Source: Pedobacter sp. Leaf41 (GTDB lineage: Bacteria > Bacteroidota > Bacteroidia > Sphingobacteriales > Sphingobacteriaceae). From it: a stretch of 64,000 nucleotides of DNA. Shown piece by piece: positions 17,641-26,777 of this stretch; position 1 is the stretch's first letter, and every line of letters starts with the position of its first letter. Made by a program: the position numbers and the translations under genes. The notes beneath the pieces were generated by a model. The model was not told the DNA's origin. It ran no database searches and was given only the letters and a program-made list of their open reading frames with translations. Location of the stretch: the NCBI RefSeq assembly GCF_001422545.1, contig NZ_LMLE01000009.1, positions 1-64,000 on the forward strand, in the 5' to 3' direction.

Positions 17641-18666
17641 TTAGCTTTTTTTGCCCCCAATTACTGTCGAATTTCTTTTAATAATTTTCGATTCCAAAAC
17701 AACCTCTGTAAAGAGATTTTTATCCTGATTATCATCCAATATTTTGAAAAGTAACTTGGCCGCCTGCTCCCCTATTTCTGTTGCAGGTTGTGTAATGGTT
17801 GTTAAAGATGGGTTTAGTAATGGTGCTATTTCCAGACTCGAAAAGCTAATTACTTTTAAATCGTTGGGAATACTAATATTCAAATCGTAGCAAGCATAGT
17901 AGGTAGCAAATGCTAAACGCTCTACCGAGGTAAAAACACCATCGGGTTGCAATTGCTGCAACGCATTTTTGATGATCAGACTGTTTTCTTCGTAGCTATT
18001 GCTACAATCTACAATCAAATTTTCTTCAAACGGAATTTGGTATTTGGCAAGCGCATCAATGTAGCCCTGCATCCTGGTTTTTCCGATAGACAAACTTTTG
18101 TTTACCACCAAATAGGCAATCCGGTTGCAACCTTGCTCAATTAAATGCTCGGTAGCCAGAAAGCTACTGTTATAATCGTTGGTGATTACTCTTGGCGTTT
18201 CAATATCTTCATAAATTCGATCAAAGAAAACCAGAGGTAGCCTTTTCGCACCGAATTTATTGAGGTAATTGTGATCGTTGGCTTCACCAGACACCGACAT
18301 CACTATGCCATCTGCCCGGCCATTATGTAAGTGGCGAATAAAATTTACCTCTTTTTTATAATCATCATCGGTAACATAAATTAAGATATGATAACCGTTT
18401 TCCCTGGCCACACGCTCAATACCATGTATGGCTTGAGAGAAGTAATTGTTAGCCAACTCAGGAACAATCACTGCAATGGTTTTGCTTTTTTGTTCTCTTA
18501 AATTACTTGCGTAATGGTTGGGTTGATAATTCAGTTCTTTGGCTTTTGCCAAAATACGTTCTTTGGTAGCAATGCTGATGTCACTATTATCTCTAAACGC
18601 CCTAGAAATAGTCGAAGTAGATAAATTTAAAGCCTCAGCTAACTTCTTAATATTAATGCTATCCAT
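17641..18666 (-). CDS. LacI-family transcription regulator of the starch locus
   Basis: A 341-residue LacI/GalR regulator. The N-terminal helix-turn-helix is residues 5-24 (IKKLAEALNLSTSTISRAF), then the hinge YQPNHYASNLR at about 47-57. The periplasmic-binding-protein-like sensor covers 60-335 (IAVIVPELANNYFSQAIHGI, then DGVFTSVERLAFATYYAC). It is encoded just upstream of susC on the same strand, and palindromes of LacI-operator form lie in between and inside the SusA-like gene, so it is the likely regulator of the locus; maltose or a maltodextrin as effector is inference. Confidence 0.9.
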   Translation of the reverse strand: MDSINIKKLAEALNLSTSTISRAFRDNSDISIATKERILAKAKELNYQPNHYASNLREQKSKTIAVIVPELANNYFSQAIHGIERVARENGYHILIYVTDDDYKKEVNFIRHLHNGRADGIVMSVSGEANDHNYLNKFGAKRLPLVFFDRIYEDIETPRVITNDYNSSFLATEHLIEQGCNRIAYLVVNKSLSIGKTRMQGYIDALAKYQIPFEENLIVDCSNSYEENSLIIKNALQQLQPDGVFTSVERLAFATYYACYDLNISIPNDLKVISFSSLEIAPLLNPSLTTITQPATEIGEQAAKLLFKILDDNQDKNLFTEVVLESKIIKRNSTVIGGKKS

Positions 18667-18967
18667 TTTGGCTACTCACCTATGTAATTGAATTTTCGTT
18701 GTAAATATAATCTATAATATATCGAAATAAATAGATGAAACTGCTGAAAACTTCCAGTTTCTTATTCTGATGAACATTTGAGCAATAAAAAACTAATATG
18801 TTACGATGAGGATAAACTAATTTAGAATTATAAATAACCAGGCTAATCTATATCAAAATAAATTGCGTTATTTGAAAACAAAAACCACTAATTCAGTATT
18901 AATACTATACTAGTTATCATCTTTATCCTCACATTTAAATAGATCACTATAGCAAAAATTTACGCCA
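18667..18967. other. 301-base divergent intergenic region
   Basis: AT-rich DNA between the divergent lacI-type and receiver genes. The only structure noted is a distant 10-base inverted repeat, TGAGGATAAA at 18807-18816 and TTTATCCTCA at 18922-18931. No exact TAnnTTTG element was found on either strand. Confidence 0.4.
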
Positions 18968-19327
18968 ATGGGAACTAAGAAAATACTCATCGCCGATGAT
19001 GACGAAGGGATTGTAGATGCAGTGACGATGATATTGGAAGTAATGGGTTATGAGGTGGAATTTACTTACGATGGCGGGGCGGTTATTGAAGCCGTGAAAA
19101 ATAAACCAGACTTAATTTTGTTAGATATTTGGATGAGCGGACATGATGGCCGCGACATTTGTAAATTGCTTAAAAGTGATCCTCAATATCAAAAAATACC
19201 TATTTTAATGATTTCAGCAAGTAGAGACATCCGTCAGTCTGCTTTGGATGCCGGCGCCAACGATTTCATGGAAAAACCGTTTGAAATGGATTCGCTTCTC
19301 AATAAGGTTGAATTTCTGTTGAATTAA
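18968..19327 (+). CDS. stand-alone response-regulator receiver protein
   Basis: A 119-residue CheY-like receiver with no output domain. The acidic pocket is D10-D12, the phospho-acceptor D53 (ILLDIWM), the conserved Ser/Thr position S83 (MISAS) and the Lys K103 (MEKPF). No histidine kinase gene is nearby, so its partner is elsewhere. Such single-domain proteins act by protein contact. It lies 91 bases before dinB on the same strand, but nothing shows a common function. Confidence 0.9.
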   Translation: MGTKKILIADDDEGIVDAVTMILEVMGYEVEFTYDGGAVIEAVKNKPDLILLDIWMSGHDGRDICKLLKSDPQYQKIPILMISASRDIRQSALDAGANDFMEKPFEMDSLLNKVEFLLN

Positions 19328-19418
19328 AGTCATACCTTAAAATGATCTAGAATTACCAGGCTACAAGCTCCAGAAATATGCTGTTATCAAGTTTAAATTT
19401 CCGAAATTTAGGCTTTAG

Positions 19419-20519
19419 ATGTCTGATCAAAATCTACCTCTTTTAAGAAAGATCATCCACATTGATATGGATGCATTCTATGCTTCCGTAGAGCAACGGG
19501 ATTTTCCGGAGTATAGAGGCAAGCCTATAGTGGTGGGTGGCAAACCCGACAGCCGTGGCGTTGTTGCAACTGCCAGTTACGAAGCCCGTCAGTTCGGAAT
19601 TAAATCTGCCATGTCTTGCAGCAAAGCCTATCAGCTCTGTCCTACTGCGATTTTTGTGTACCCCCGTTTTGATGCTTATGCAAGCGCATCGAAATCCATC
19701 CGAGAAATATTTAGCCGCTACACCGATATTATTGAGCCTTTATCTTTAGATGAAGCCTATCTTGATGTTACCGAAGATAAGCTAGGAATAGGTTCTGCTA
19801 TCGACATTGCAAAATCGATTAAAGATGCTATAAAAAACGAACTCAATTTAACCGCATCGGCGGGTGTTTCGGTAAGTAAATTTGTGGCTAAGGTTGCTTC
19901 AGATATGAACAAACCAGATGGATTGACTTTCATCGGTCCTTCGAAAATCAAAGCTTTTATGGAGAAGTTGCCTGTCGAAAAGTTTTTTGGCGTAGGTAAA
20001 GTAACGGCTGCTAAAATGAAAGCAATGCAAATCAATACCGGTGCTGATTTAAAAAAGCTAAGTGAGGCGCAATTAATCTCCCAATTTGGGAAATCGGGCC
20101 AGTTCTATTATAAAATTGTAAGGGGAATTGATGACCGGCCGGTAAGAGCAAATCGGGAAACAAAATCTGTAGGAGCCGAAGATACTTTATCTGAAGATAC
20201 CAATGAAGATGCGGTAATGCATGATCTACTCCGACAAATTAGCGAAACGGTAGCGAAGCGATTAGAAAAATATCAGCTAAAAGGCAAAACGGTTACGCTA
20301 AAAATTAAGTTTGAAGACTTTAAGATTATTACCAGAAGCAGGTCTTTTCCCGCCTCAATTAATAAGACGGAAGCCATTTATACCGAAGCCATTAACTTAT
20401 TAAATGAGGCCAATATTGGCTTTGCAAAGATAAGACTACTGGGAATTACGCTATCTCGATTTTATGATGACATTGCAGAAGAAAAACTAGAAAATAGTCA
20501 GCTAGAATTCGATTTCTAA
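19419..20519 (+). CDS. dinB: DNA polymerase IV (Y family)
   Basis: A 366-residue Y-family translesion polymerase. The palm motifs HIDMDAFYASVEQ (D16, D18) and SLDEAYLDV (D111, E112) give the metal-binding carboxylates; SYEARQFGIKSAM is the fingers motif, and the little-finger domain is at about 240-350. The C-terminus QLEFDF fits a beta-clamp binding motif. Its TAA directly abuts the TAA of the convergent SulP gene with no base between. No LexA-type box was recognised in the 90 bases upstream. Confidence 0.95.
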   Translation: MSDQNLPLLRKIIHIDMDAFYASVEQRDFPEYRGKPIVVGGKPDSRGVVATASYEARQFGIKSAMSCSKAYQLCPTAIFVYPRFDAYASASKSIREIFSRYTDIIEPLSLDEAYLDVTEDKLGIGSAIDIAKSIKDAIKNELNLTASAGVSVSKFVAKVASDMNKPDGLTFIGPSKIKAFMEKLPVEKFFGVGKVTAAKMKAMQINTGADLKKLSEAQLISQFGKSGQFYYKIVRGIDDRPVRANRETKSVGAEDTLSEDTNEDAVMHDLLRQISETVAKRLEKYQLKGKTVTLKIKFEDFKIITRSRSFPASINKTEAIYTEAINLLNEANIGFAKIRLLGITLSRFYDDIAEEKLENSQLEFDF

Positions 20520-22055
20520 TTATTTCTCCGTAGCGATTTTATAACGAGGATCATCGATGATGTTGACCTCAATAATATCTTCGGCATTCTTAAGTAACCG
20601 TTTACAATCTTCACTTAAAAACCGCAAATGAAGTTTTTTATTGGCATTCCGGTATTTTTCAGTCAGTTTGTTTAACGCATCGATACCAGACATATCATAA
20701 ATTCTACTGCCTTTAAAATCGATTACTACATACTCAGGATCATTAGACACTTCAAAGAGATCGTTAAAATTTGCTACGGAGCCAAAAAATAAAGGACCAT
20801 AAATTTCATAATGTTTAACCCCATCTTCATCTTTAAATTGATTAGCCCTTATCCGTTTTGCACTCTGCCAGGCAAATACCAAGGCAGAAATAATAACGCC
20901 AATTAATACGGCCAAGGCTAAATTGTGGAGCCAGACCGTAATTACAGCCACAGAGATCCCAATAAAAATATCTTGTCTGGGCATTTTATTAATCACCTTA
21001 AAACTCATCCACTCAAATGTGCCAATGGCAACCATCATCATTACGCCAACCAATGCCGCCATTGGAACCCGCTCAATAACCGGCGCACCGATGAGAATAA
21101 TAAGTAAAATCGTTAATGCTGCTATAATGCCCGAAAGTCTTGCCCTTGCTCCGGCAGATAAATTTACAAGCGTTTGTGCAATCATCGGGCATCCGCCCAT
21201 ACCTGTAAAAAAGCCATTGGCAATGTTCGCAATTCCCTGGGCAATACTTTCCCTGTTTCCATTGCCTTTGGTTTCCGTAATTTCATCAACCAAATTTAGA
21301 GTGAGCAAACCTTCTGTTAAACCTACCCCAGCCATAATTAATCCATAAGGAAAAATGATTTTTAAAGTGTCTAAATCAAAAGGGATTTTAGGGATGTGAA
21401 AAGGTGGAAAACCTCCGCTTACTGAAGCAATGTTTTTAACCAGTTTGGTATCTATATTGAAAACGAGAACGACAATAAATACAACTATAATAGCGACTAG
21501 CGAGGATGGAATTGCTTTGGTGAATTTTGGCAAAACAACAACAATAAGCACCGTTAGGGCCACTAAACCCAACATGGTGTAAAGTGCCGATCCGCTTAAC
21601 CAAGTAATATTGCCGCCTACAATTGTTTTAAACTGCTCTAGCTGCGACATGAAAATAATTACAGCCAGCCCATTTACAAAGCCAAACATTACAGGCTGAG
21701 GAACGAGTCTTACAAATTTACCAAGTTTAAAAAGGCCAACCAAAATCTGTACTATTCCCGCAAAAGCAACAGCAGCAAATACATATTCTATGCCATGGCT
21801 CTTCATTAAAGCAATGAGTACAATTACGGTTGCTCCGGCCCCTCCTGATACCAAGCCAGGCCTACCGCCCAAAACTGCGGTAACTAGCCCCATGATAAAG
21901 GCTGCGTACAAACCTGTTAAAGGTGGGAAACCTGCTAAAATAGCAAACGACAAAGATTCGGGAATCATCGTCATCGCAACAGTGAGTCCAGCTAAAATCT
22001 CTGTTTTATAATTTATTTTTTTAGAGAAGTCGAATAGCTGCAGGTAGGGTTTCAT
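20520..22055 (-). CDS. SulP-family anion transporter with STAS domain
   Basis: From ATG at 22055 the protein has 511 residues; the frame to 22076 begins with TTG and is less likely. It has ten or more membrane segments beginning ILAGLTVAMTMIPESLSFAILAG, a SulP signature, with MGGCPMIAQTLVNLSAGARARLSG mid-protein, then a C-terminal STAS domain (about 400-505, VVIDFKGSRIYDMSGIDAL). SulP proteins move sulfate, bicarbonate or other anions; the substrate cannot be read from sequence. A convergent gene ends at the adjoining base. Confidence 0.9.
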   Translation of the reverse strand: MKPYLQLFDFSKKINYKTEILAGLTVAMTMIPESLSFAILAGFPPLTGLYAAFIMGLVTAVLGGRPGLVSGGAGATVIVLIALMKSHGIEYVFAAVAFAGIVQILVGLFKLGKFVRLVPQPVMFGFVNGLAVIIFMSQLEQFKTIVGGNITWLSGSALYTMLGLVALTVLIVVVLPKFTKAIPSSLVAIIVVFIVVLVFNIDTKLVKNIASVSGGFPPFHIPKIPFDLDTLKIIFPYGLIMAGVGLTEGLLTLNLVDEITETKGNGNRESIAQGIANIANGFFTGMGGCPMIAQTLVNLSAGARARLSGIIAALTILLIILIGAPVIERVPMAALVGVMMMVAIGTFEWMSFKVINKMPRQDIFIGISVAVITVWLHNLALAVLIGVIISALVFAWQSAKRIRANQFKDEDGVKHYEIYGPLFFGSVANFNDLFEVSNDPEYVVIDFKGSRIYDMSGIDALNKLTEKYRNANKKLHLRFLSEDCKRLLKNAEDIIEVNIIDDPRYKIATEK

Positions 22056-22303
22056 TGCTGTTTTTTGAAGCCACAAATATCAGCTTTTATCTTGAAATCG
22101 ATAATAATAAATGATATTGCTTAGTTTATTCGCTTCAAACCTTCCTTGCAAATCCTTTTCGAATGCGACCAGAAGAAAGTGCTACAAATGATCGTAATAT
22201 GGCGCCAGGCAAAACATTGGAACTATCTTTAATACAAAACGCCGTAGAATTTCAACCTCCGTACCTATCTAGTGGTCTGTAAACAAATGTTTATCACCAA
22301 CAG

Positions 22304-22966
22304 TTATTGGTGATTTTTTAACCATTCAAGTCTTCGCTGGTCTGGTAAATGTTTAACCTTAAACGCTTCAAATTTTGCTTCAAAACCATTGCCATCTGGA
22401 CTGGCAGCCATTAATCCAACCATAACAGGGGTGTTATCTTGTAATGGAGCATTTCTCGTCATGATATAATTTTTATCATCAAGGGAATAAAAAATTTCAA
22501 CAGCATCAAGTCTTCTTACTGCTTTAACCCAAATAAATGGAGGTACTTTTTCGAGCGGTAAAACACTCCAGTCGCTTTTTTGATTTGTGACTACAGTGCT
22601 CACATTAAATTTTCCATCTACAAACTCCACTCCTGTTTTGATATAATTTTGATGATCAACGCGAATCATTAAACCCATCTGATCAAAACGAGCTTTATAA
22701 TCTCCCGTTAATTTTACTTTTACCTCAAATTCACCGCCATAGGTGCCATAGTAGAACGGAGCATCATCTACGGTAAAACCATAATGCGAAATGCGCCAAT
22801 AATCGCTTTGAGGAGTTACCTTCATCATTAGGCTGTTATCTTTCACTGACCACTTTTCAGGCTCATTAAACCATTGCATATTATTTAAATTTTGGGCTTG
22901 TAATTTATTTAGGTTTACTAATATACAGATGGCCAATAGTATCTTTTTCATTCTTTGTCTTATCAT
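22304..22966 (-). CDS. exported DUF1349-family protein
   Basis: A 220-residue protein with an N-terminal signal segment (MKKILLAICILVNLNKLQAQ) and a concanavalin-like beta-sandwich resembling DUF1349: W-x-x-P-x-x-W near the start, DQMGLMIRVDHQNYIKTGVEF at about 110-130, and GLMAASPDGNGFEAKFEAFK at 188-206. Relatives are thought to bind or act on glycans but are mostly uncharacterised. ATG at 22966 or 22951 are both possible. The 227 bases upstream towards the SulP gene hold no clear gene. Confidence 0.75.
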   Translation of the reverse strand: MIRQRMKKILLAICILVNLNKLQAQNLNNMQWFNEPEKWSVKDNSLMMKVTPQSDYWRISHYGFTVDDAPFYYGTYGGEFEVKVKLTGDYKARFDQMGLMIRVDHQNYIKTGVEFVDGKFNVSTVVTNQKSDWSVLPLEKVPPFIWVKAVRRLDAVEIFYSLDDKNYIMTRNAPLQDNTPVMVGLMAASPDGNGFEAKFEAFKVKHLPDQRRLEWLKNHQ

Positions 22967-23072
22967 TTTTAAGGTTACATCTAAACCTGAGTTTATCCAA
23001 CCGGAAGCTCAAAGTTATCTATGATTTCCCTATCGTTCAATGGTGAAAAATAACCATTACCTTTGAGAAGCA

Positions 23073-23825
23073 ATGAGAAATTTACTTGAAATTAAACTGT
23101 TAGGGCAAACCTTTAAAGGTAATGCAAGCGAGAATTTACAAATTGAGCAGGCTAAGGCAATTGCTGAAATGTACAGTAAACTTGAGAACGGGATTAGCGT
23201 ATTAAGCGATTTGAAGAGCAGGAAAAGTTATATTTTTTATAATTCCATTGCGAACGACCTCGGCCTTTCCGAGCAAAAAGATGAAATCAATTCCATTTGG
23301 GAAGACGAACTATTAAGCAAAGTTCATCCGGAAGATTTGACTAAAAAATACCAGTTAGAATTTCAATTCTTTAGGATGATTCAGTCCTTTAGCCTGGACG
23401 AAAGACAGCATTATGAAGTAATTACCAGGTTAAGAGTAAAAAATAGGGAGGGAAAATATGTGATGCTGAAGCACCGGCTAATTTATATCGCAAACGCCGC
23501 TGATGGTAATGTTTGGCTGGCACTTTGTCTTTACAACTTGATTTATGATCATCCTGAATATAGTATCTCAGGCGGTTTAATCGTGAATAAACAGACAGGA
23601 AAAGTGATAGATAACGAGATCAGAAATCTCTCAAACCTGCTCTCCAGTCGAGAGCAGGAAATTCTAAAATTGATTAAACACGGAAAACGAAGTAAAGAAA
23701 TTGCTGATAAACTTTCACTAAGCATTAATACGATCAACCGCCACCGCCAAAATATTTTTCAAAAATTAAACGTGACGAATGCCTTGGAAGCTTGCAGAAT
23801 TGCAGAAACGCTTGAATTATTTTGA
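23073..23825 (+). CDS. LuxR-type helix-turn-helix regulator
   Basis: A 250-residue regulator. The C-terminal LuxR HTH is at about 186-245 (LSSREQEILKLIKHGKRSKEIADKLSLS, then INTINRHRQNIFQKL). The N-terminal 170 residues look like a PAS-type sensor (YEVITRLRVKNREGKYVMLKHRLIYI), with no receiver Asp, so ligand or redox sensing rather than phosphorylation is likely. Its stop overlaps the stop of the convergent DUF808 gene by nine bases. Target genes are unknown. Confidence 0.85.
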   Translation: MRNLLEIKLLGQTFKGNASENLQIEQAKAIAEMYSKLENGISVLSDLKSRKSYIFYNSIANDLGLSEQKDEINSIWEDELLSKVHPEDLTKKYQLEFQFFRMIQSFSLDERQHYEVITRLRVKNREGKYVMLKHRLIYIANAADGNVWLALCLYNLIYDHPEYSISGGLIVNKQTGKVIDNEIRNLSNLLSSREQEILKLIKHGKRSKEIADKLSLSINTINRHRQNIFQKLNVTNALEACRIAETLELF

Positions 23826-24701
23826 GACCGCTGGCTTTTTCCTGAACAAGCTAATTAGCTTTTTGCCCACTATCATTACAGGAACAGCAATTAAACCACC
23901 CACGATTCCCGCTCCAAATTCTTTTATCGTAGACTGAAGGTTTGGCAAAACATGGTGCATAAATTCAATATTATGCACAAAGATCCCCCCTGCAACCAAA
24001 ATTAAAGCAATGGTACCCACTACGGCTAAGGTTTTTATAATGATGGGCAAAGCTTTAACCAGTAAATGCCCCAGAGATGCCCAAAAACCTTTATCGTTGG
24101 AGCGCTTTATCAATTTATGGCCAGCATCATCCATACGGACGATTAAAGCGACAATGCCGTAAACACCAACCGTAGCTAAAATAGCTACAACAGATACAGT
24201 TAAAATTTGAATGGCTAATGATTTATCTAAAACACTTCCAAGCGCAATAATTACGATTTCTATAGAAAGAATAAAATCTGTTAATACCGCCGATTTAACC
24301 TTCGCCTTTTCTGCTTCAGCATCGTCTTGTCTAACTTCCGCAGCAGCCACCGGTGCTGGCTTTGACCGATGAAAAAAGAACTCAATAATTTTTTCTACTC
24401 CTTCATAGGCTAAGTAAAAGCCCCCTAAAACCAAGATCACTTTGATGGCAACCGGAAAAAATGCCTGAAGCAATAACGCAATAGGAACAATAATCAGCTT
24501 ATTCAAAAATGATCCTTTTGTAATGGCCCACAGCACCGGAATTTCTCTCGATGCCAAGAAACCAGTGGCTTTTTCAGCATTAACAGCTAAATCATCTCCT
24601 AAGATACCTGCGGTTTTTCGGGTAGCCAACTTGCTAGCCATCGCCACATCATCCATTAAAGCACCTATATCATCTAAAATTGCAAAAAAACCTGAAGCCA
24701 T
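23817..24701 (-). CDS. DUF808 (YedI-like) inner-membrane protein
   Basis: A 294-residue membrane protein starting MASGFFAILDDIGALMDDVAMASKLATRKTAG-type sequence, diagnostic of the DUF808/YedI family, with GILGDDLAVNAEK near residue 35 and six or so membrane segments. Biochemical function is not known. It ends inside the tail of the convergent LuxR gene. Confidence 0.9.
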   Translation of the reverse strand: MASGFFAILDDIGALMDDVAMASKLATRKTAGILGDDLAVNAEKATGFLASREIPVLWAITKGSFLNKLIIVPIALLLQAFFPVAIKVILVLGGFYLAYEGVEKIIEFFFHRSKPAPVAAAEVRQDDAEAEKAKVKSAVLTDFILSIEIVIIALGSVLDKSLAIQILTVSVVAILATVGVYGIVALIVRMDDAGHKLIKRSNDKGFWASLGHLLVKALPIIIKTLAVVGTIALILVAGGIFVHNIEFMHHVLPNLQSTIKEFGAGIVGGLIAVPVMIVGKKLISLFRKKPAVSK

Positions 24702-24782
24702 TTGTATCTAATAATTATGCCGCAAAATAGAAATTCGTTTCGGAATTGAGCGAATTATACTGAACAACATTAATCCGAATAC

Positions 24783-25208
24783 TTAAACTAAATTATCGAG
24801 CGATAGTTTTATAATCTTTCGTAATACATCTAAATTTATGTCATCAAGCTTATTAATGTAAAGGCAACCTACTCCGGTTTTGTGCTTTCCAAGTTCTTTC
24901 ATCAGATCCAAATGTTTTTCATAATTCACAGTAAGGTACAACGATAAATTCGCCTTACGTGGCGAAAACCCAATCCGCAGCCAGTTTACTGTTCTTCCGG
25001 TTGCCGCACTGGTAACTTGTTTATTCCCAAACCCAATAATCGCACTGCTCCACAATACCGGCTCTTCACCACTGGCATCCTTCATCATTTGCAAAATAGT
25101 AAAGCTGTCTTCACGTTTTTGCTCATCATTGATGCTGTTAATAAATTCATCCACACTGGCTTGTGTTGGTTTTGTTTTAATTTCTGCAAGCTTCTTTTTC
25201 TGAGCCAT
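24783..25208 (-). CDS. DUF1801-family protein
   Basis: A 141-residue protein from ATG at 25208. SVDEFINSINDEQKREDSFTI, then WSSAIIGFGN and GFSPRKANLSLYL, fit the DUF1801 (YdhG-like) fold; these small proteins are common in Bacteroidota and unassigned in function. The nine-residue upstream extension (to 25235) was left out because MAQKKKLAEIKTKPT is a more typical start. Cytoplasmic; no operon partner evident. Confidence 0.8.
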   Translation of the reverse strand: MAQKKKLAEIKTKPTQASVDEFINSINDEQKREDSFTILQMMKDASGEEPVLWSSAIIGFGNKQVTSAATGRTVNWLRIGFSPRKANLSLYLTVNYEKHLDLMKELGKHKTGVGCLYINKLDDINLDVLRKIIKLSLDNLV

Positions 25209-25282
25209 GTTGCATTTACAGCTGATGGTTTCCAAAAGTATTGTTAAAAAAAATGGAGTAATTTATTCGCCCCATTCTAATG

Positions 25283-25813
25283 CTAAAATAACTTTTCGGC
25301 AGGCGGAGTTGCACCAGCCAAACGAATGTAAACAGTTCCTTGTCCTCTGTGATGCGTTTGATGCTCAAAACATTTATTAAGTGCATCTTCTCGGGTCATT
25401 TCGAATTTCCCAAAAAGTTTTACTTTTTCTGATAGCTTCTCGGCCGACATTTTTTTAATACCAGCAATTACGAAGTCGTAGCTTGCTAAAACATCTTTTG
25501 TTACCGTTGACTTCGATTTATCGGAGCCTTTCTCTAAGCCGCCCATCGCTACCGGACTTTTTTCATCCGTAGCTGCCGATGCGAATGCGTAATTTGCATC
25601 AGCGAGGTGTAAAAACTGATCGGCGAAAGACCGCATTTGAGGCGTAGGTTTCAAAGAAAAAGAACCTTCAGGCATGGCGTCTAAATATTCTTTTGTGTAA
25701 GTCTTGGCTCGTTCCCAGTCTGCAACGGTTTTTTCTAGAGCAGTTTGTGCTTTAGCTGTTACGATCGAAAACATCAACAGCACTAGCAAAGAGGATTGTT
25801 TAATTATTTTCAT
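25283..25813 (-). CDS. exported DinB/DfsB-family four-helix protein
   Basis: From ATG at 25813, 176 residues with a signal peptide (MKIIKQSSLLVLLMFSIVTAKAQ cleaved after AQ). The body is a DinB-like four-helix bundle: a His in DQFLHLADANYAF (about 70) and HQTHHRGQGTVYIRLAG near the C-terminus supply the usual three-His metal site. The family includes thiol-dependent transferases, but this exported version has no assigned reaction. Confidence 0.8.
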   Translation of the reverse strand: MKIIKQSSLLVLLMFSIVTAKAQTALEKTVADWERAKTYTKEYLDAMPEGSFSLKPTPQMRSFADQFLHLADANYAFASAATDEKSPVAMGGLEKGSDKSKSTVTKDVLASYDFVIAGIKKMSAEKLSEKVKLFGKFEMTREDALNKCFEHQTHHRGQGTVYIRLAGATPPAEKLF

Positions 25814-25867
25814 TTTGTCGAATTTATACTCAAACATATGGAGTATTGATGGAATAAAAGAATTAAA

Positions 25868-26155
25868 TCAATGAGCCAACTGATGCTGCTTAAACAATTC
25901 CCTTGTGATCAACTTCACATTGGTCGCGAGTTGATTGTAAGTACAATGTTTGGCATTAACTGGAAAAGGAATGCCTCTTTCCCATTTAATAAAATCAATC
26001 AACATAATAGACTCTTTTGTGATGTCTTCGGTTCCTTCCATCATGTTAAACAACTCCTTTGCAAAAAGCTCGTTGGCACCAACCTGAAAGCATCCGTATT
26101 CTTCAATACCTTTACACAGTTTGAACTTCAATGATATTTCGAAATTAGTTTTCAT
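25868..26155 (-). CDS. small protein of unknown function
   Basis: A 95-residue protein with no signal peptide and no family I recognise. It is rich in Lys, Glu and Phe, with two Cys (in KLCKGIEEYGCF). Good codon pattern and a clear gap to neighbours support a real gene: it starts just beyond the hsp20 terminator and ends 55 bases before the DinB-like gene start. Confidence 0.6.
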   Translation of the reverse strand: MKTNFEISLKFKLCKGIEEYGCFQVGANELFAKELFNMMEGTEDITKESIMLIDFIKWERGIPFPVNAKHCTYNQLATNVKLITRELFKQHQLAH

Positions 26156-26159
26156 AACA

Positions 26160-26190
26160 AAACAAAAGAGCCGCCATTACAGGCAGCTCT
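26160..26190 (-). terminator. rho-independent terminator of the hsp20 gene
   Basis: On the minus strand AGAGCTGCC pairs with GGCGGCTCT (one G-U) around a short loop, followed by TTTTGTTTTG. Arms are 26182-26190 and 26167-26175, 21 bases after the hsp20 stop. Confidence 0.75.
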
Positions 26191-26211
26191 AAACTGATTA
26201 TTAAATGCTAA

Positions 26212-26655
26212 TTATTGGATTTCGATTTGTCGGGTAACCATTTTGGCTTCTTCCCTTTTTGGAATATCAATATTTAAAATTCCGCTATCGTATTTCGCCT
26301 GAATCTGATCCGCATTTGCACTTTCTGGTAGGGTGAAGCTTCTCACAAATGAGCTGTAGCTATACTCCCGCTTTGCATAACTTCTTTCATGCCTTTGATC
26401 TTGGTGACTTTGCTCTACCGAGATCGACAAAACATCGCCTTCGAGTTTCAGTTTGAAATCTTCTTTGGCGAGGCCAGGCACAGCAAGTTCGATGTGAAAG
26501 TGATCTGCAGATTCGCTAACATTTGCAGCAGGTACTCTTGTAACCATTCGATCAGAGAAGAACGTATCGTTGAAGATCGAATCAAAAACATTGTTAAAGG
26601 CCGGTATTGAATTGGTCTTTTTGTTGTTTTCCGAATTAAATTTAACCAGTGTCAT
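26212..26655 (-). CDS. small heat-shock protein, Hsp20/alpha-crystallin family
   Basis: A 147-residue ATP-independent chaperone. The alpha-crystallin domain covers about 42-140: VSESADHFHIELAVPGLAKEDF, then LEGDVLSISVEQ, and the conserved A-x-x-x-x-G-I/V-L motif in AKYDSGILNIDIPK. The N-terminal arm is short (about 40 residues). It has a near-perfect Shine-Dalgarno sequence, unusual for this phylum, and two palindromic sites upstream, so it is probably strongly and specifically regulated. Transcribed alone, with a terminator downstream. Confidence 0.92.
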   Translation of the reverse strand: MTLVKFNSENNKKTNSIPAFNNVFDSIFNDTFFSDRMVTRVPAANVSESADHFHIELAVPGLAKEDFKLKLEGDVLSISVEQSHQDQRHERSYAKREYSYSSFVRSFTLPESANADQIQAKYDSGILNIDIPKREEAKMVTRQIEIQ

Positions 26656-26663
26656 AGGTTTTT

Positions 26664-26670
26664 CCTCCTT
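26664..26670 (-). promoter_or_regulatory. strong Shine-Dalgarno sequence of hsp20
   Basis: The minus strand reads AAGGAGG eight bases before the hsp20 ATG at 26655. Bacteroidota genes rarely use such sites, and I saw no comparable one elsewhere in the window. Confidence 0.75.
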
Positions 26671-26777
26671 AAATTTATTAATGATTAAAAAACTAAATAA
26701 TTAATTAAACTCTTGAGCCAAATGCTCAAACTACCTTAAACAACTCAAATGCCAAACCTTTTTTGCCCGGGTTTAGC

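Noticed and set aside
22155..22282. Short plus-strand frame of about 40 codons with IQNAVEFQPPYL
   Set aside because: Too short, no family likeness and no start context; could be a relic but cannot be supported.
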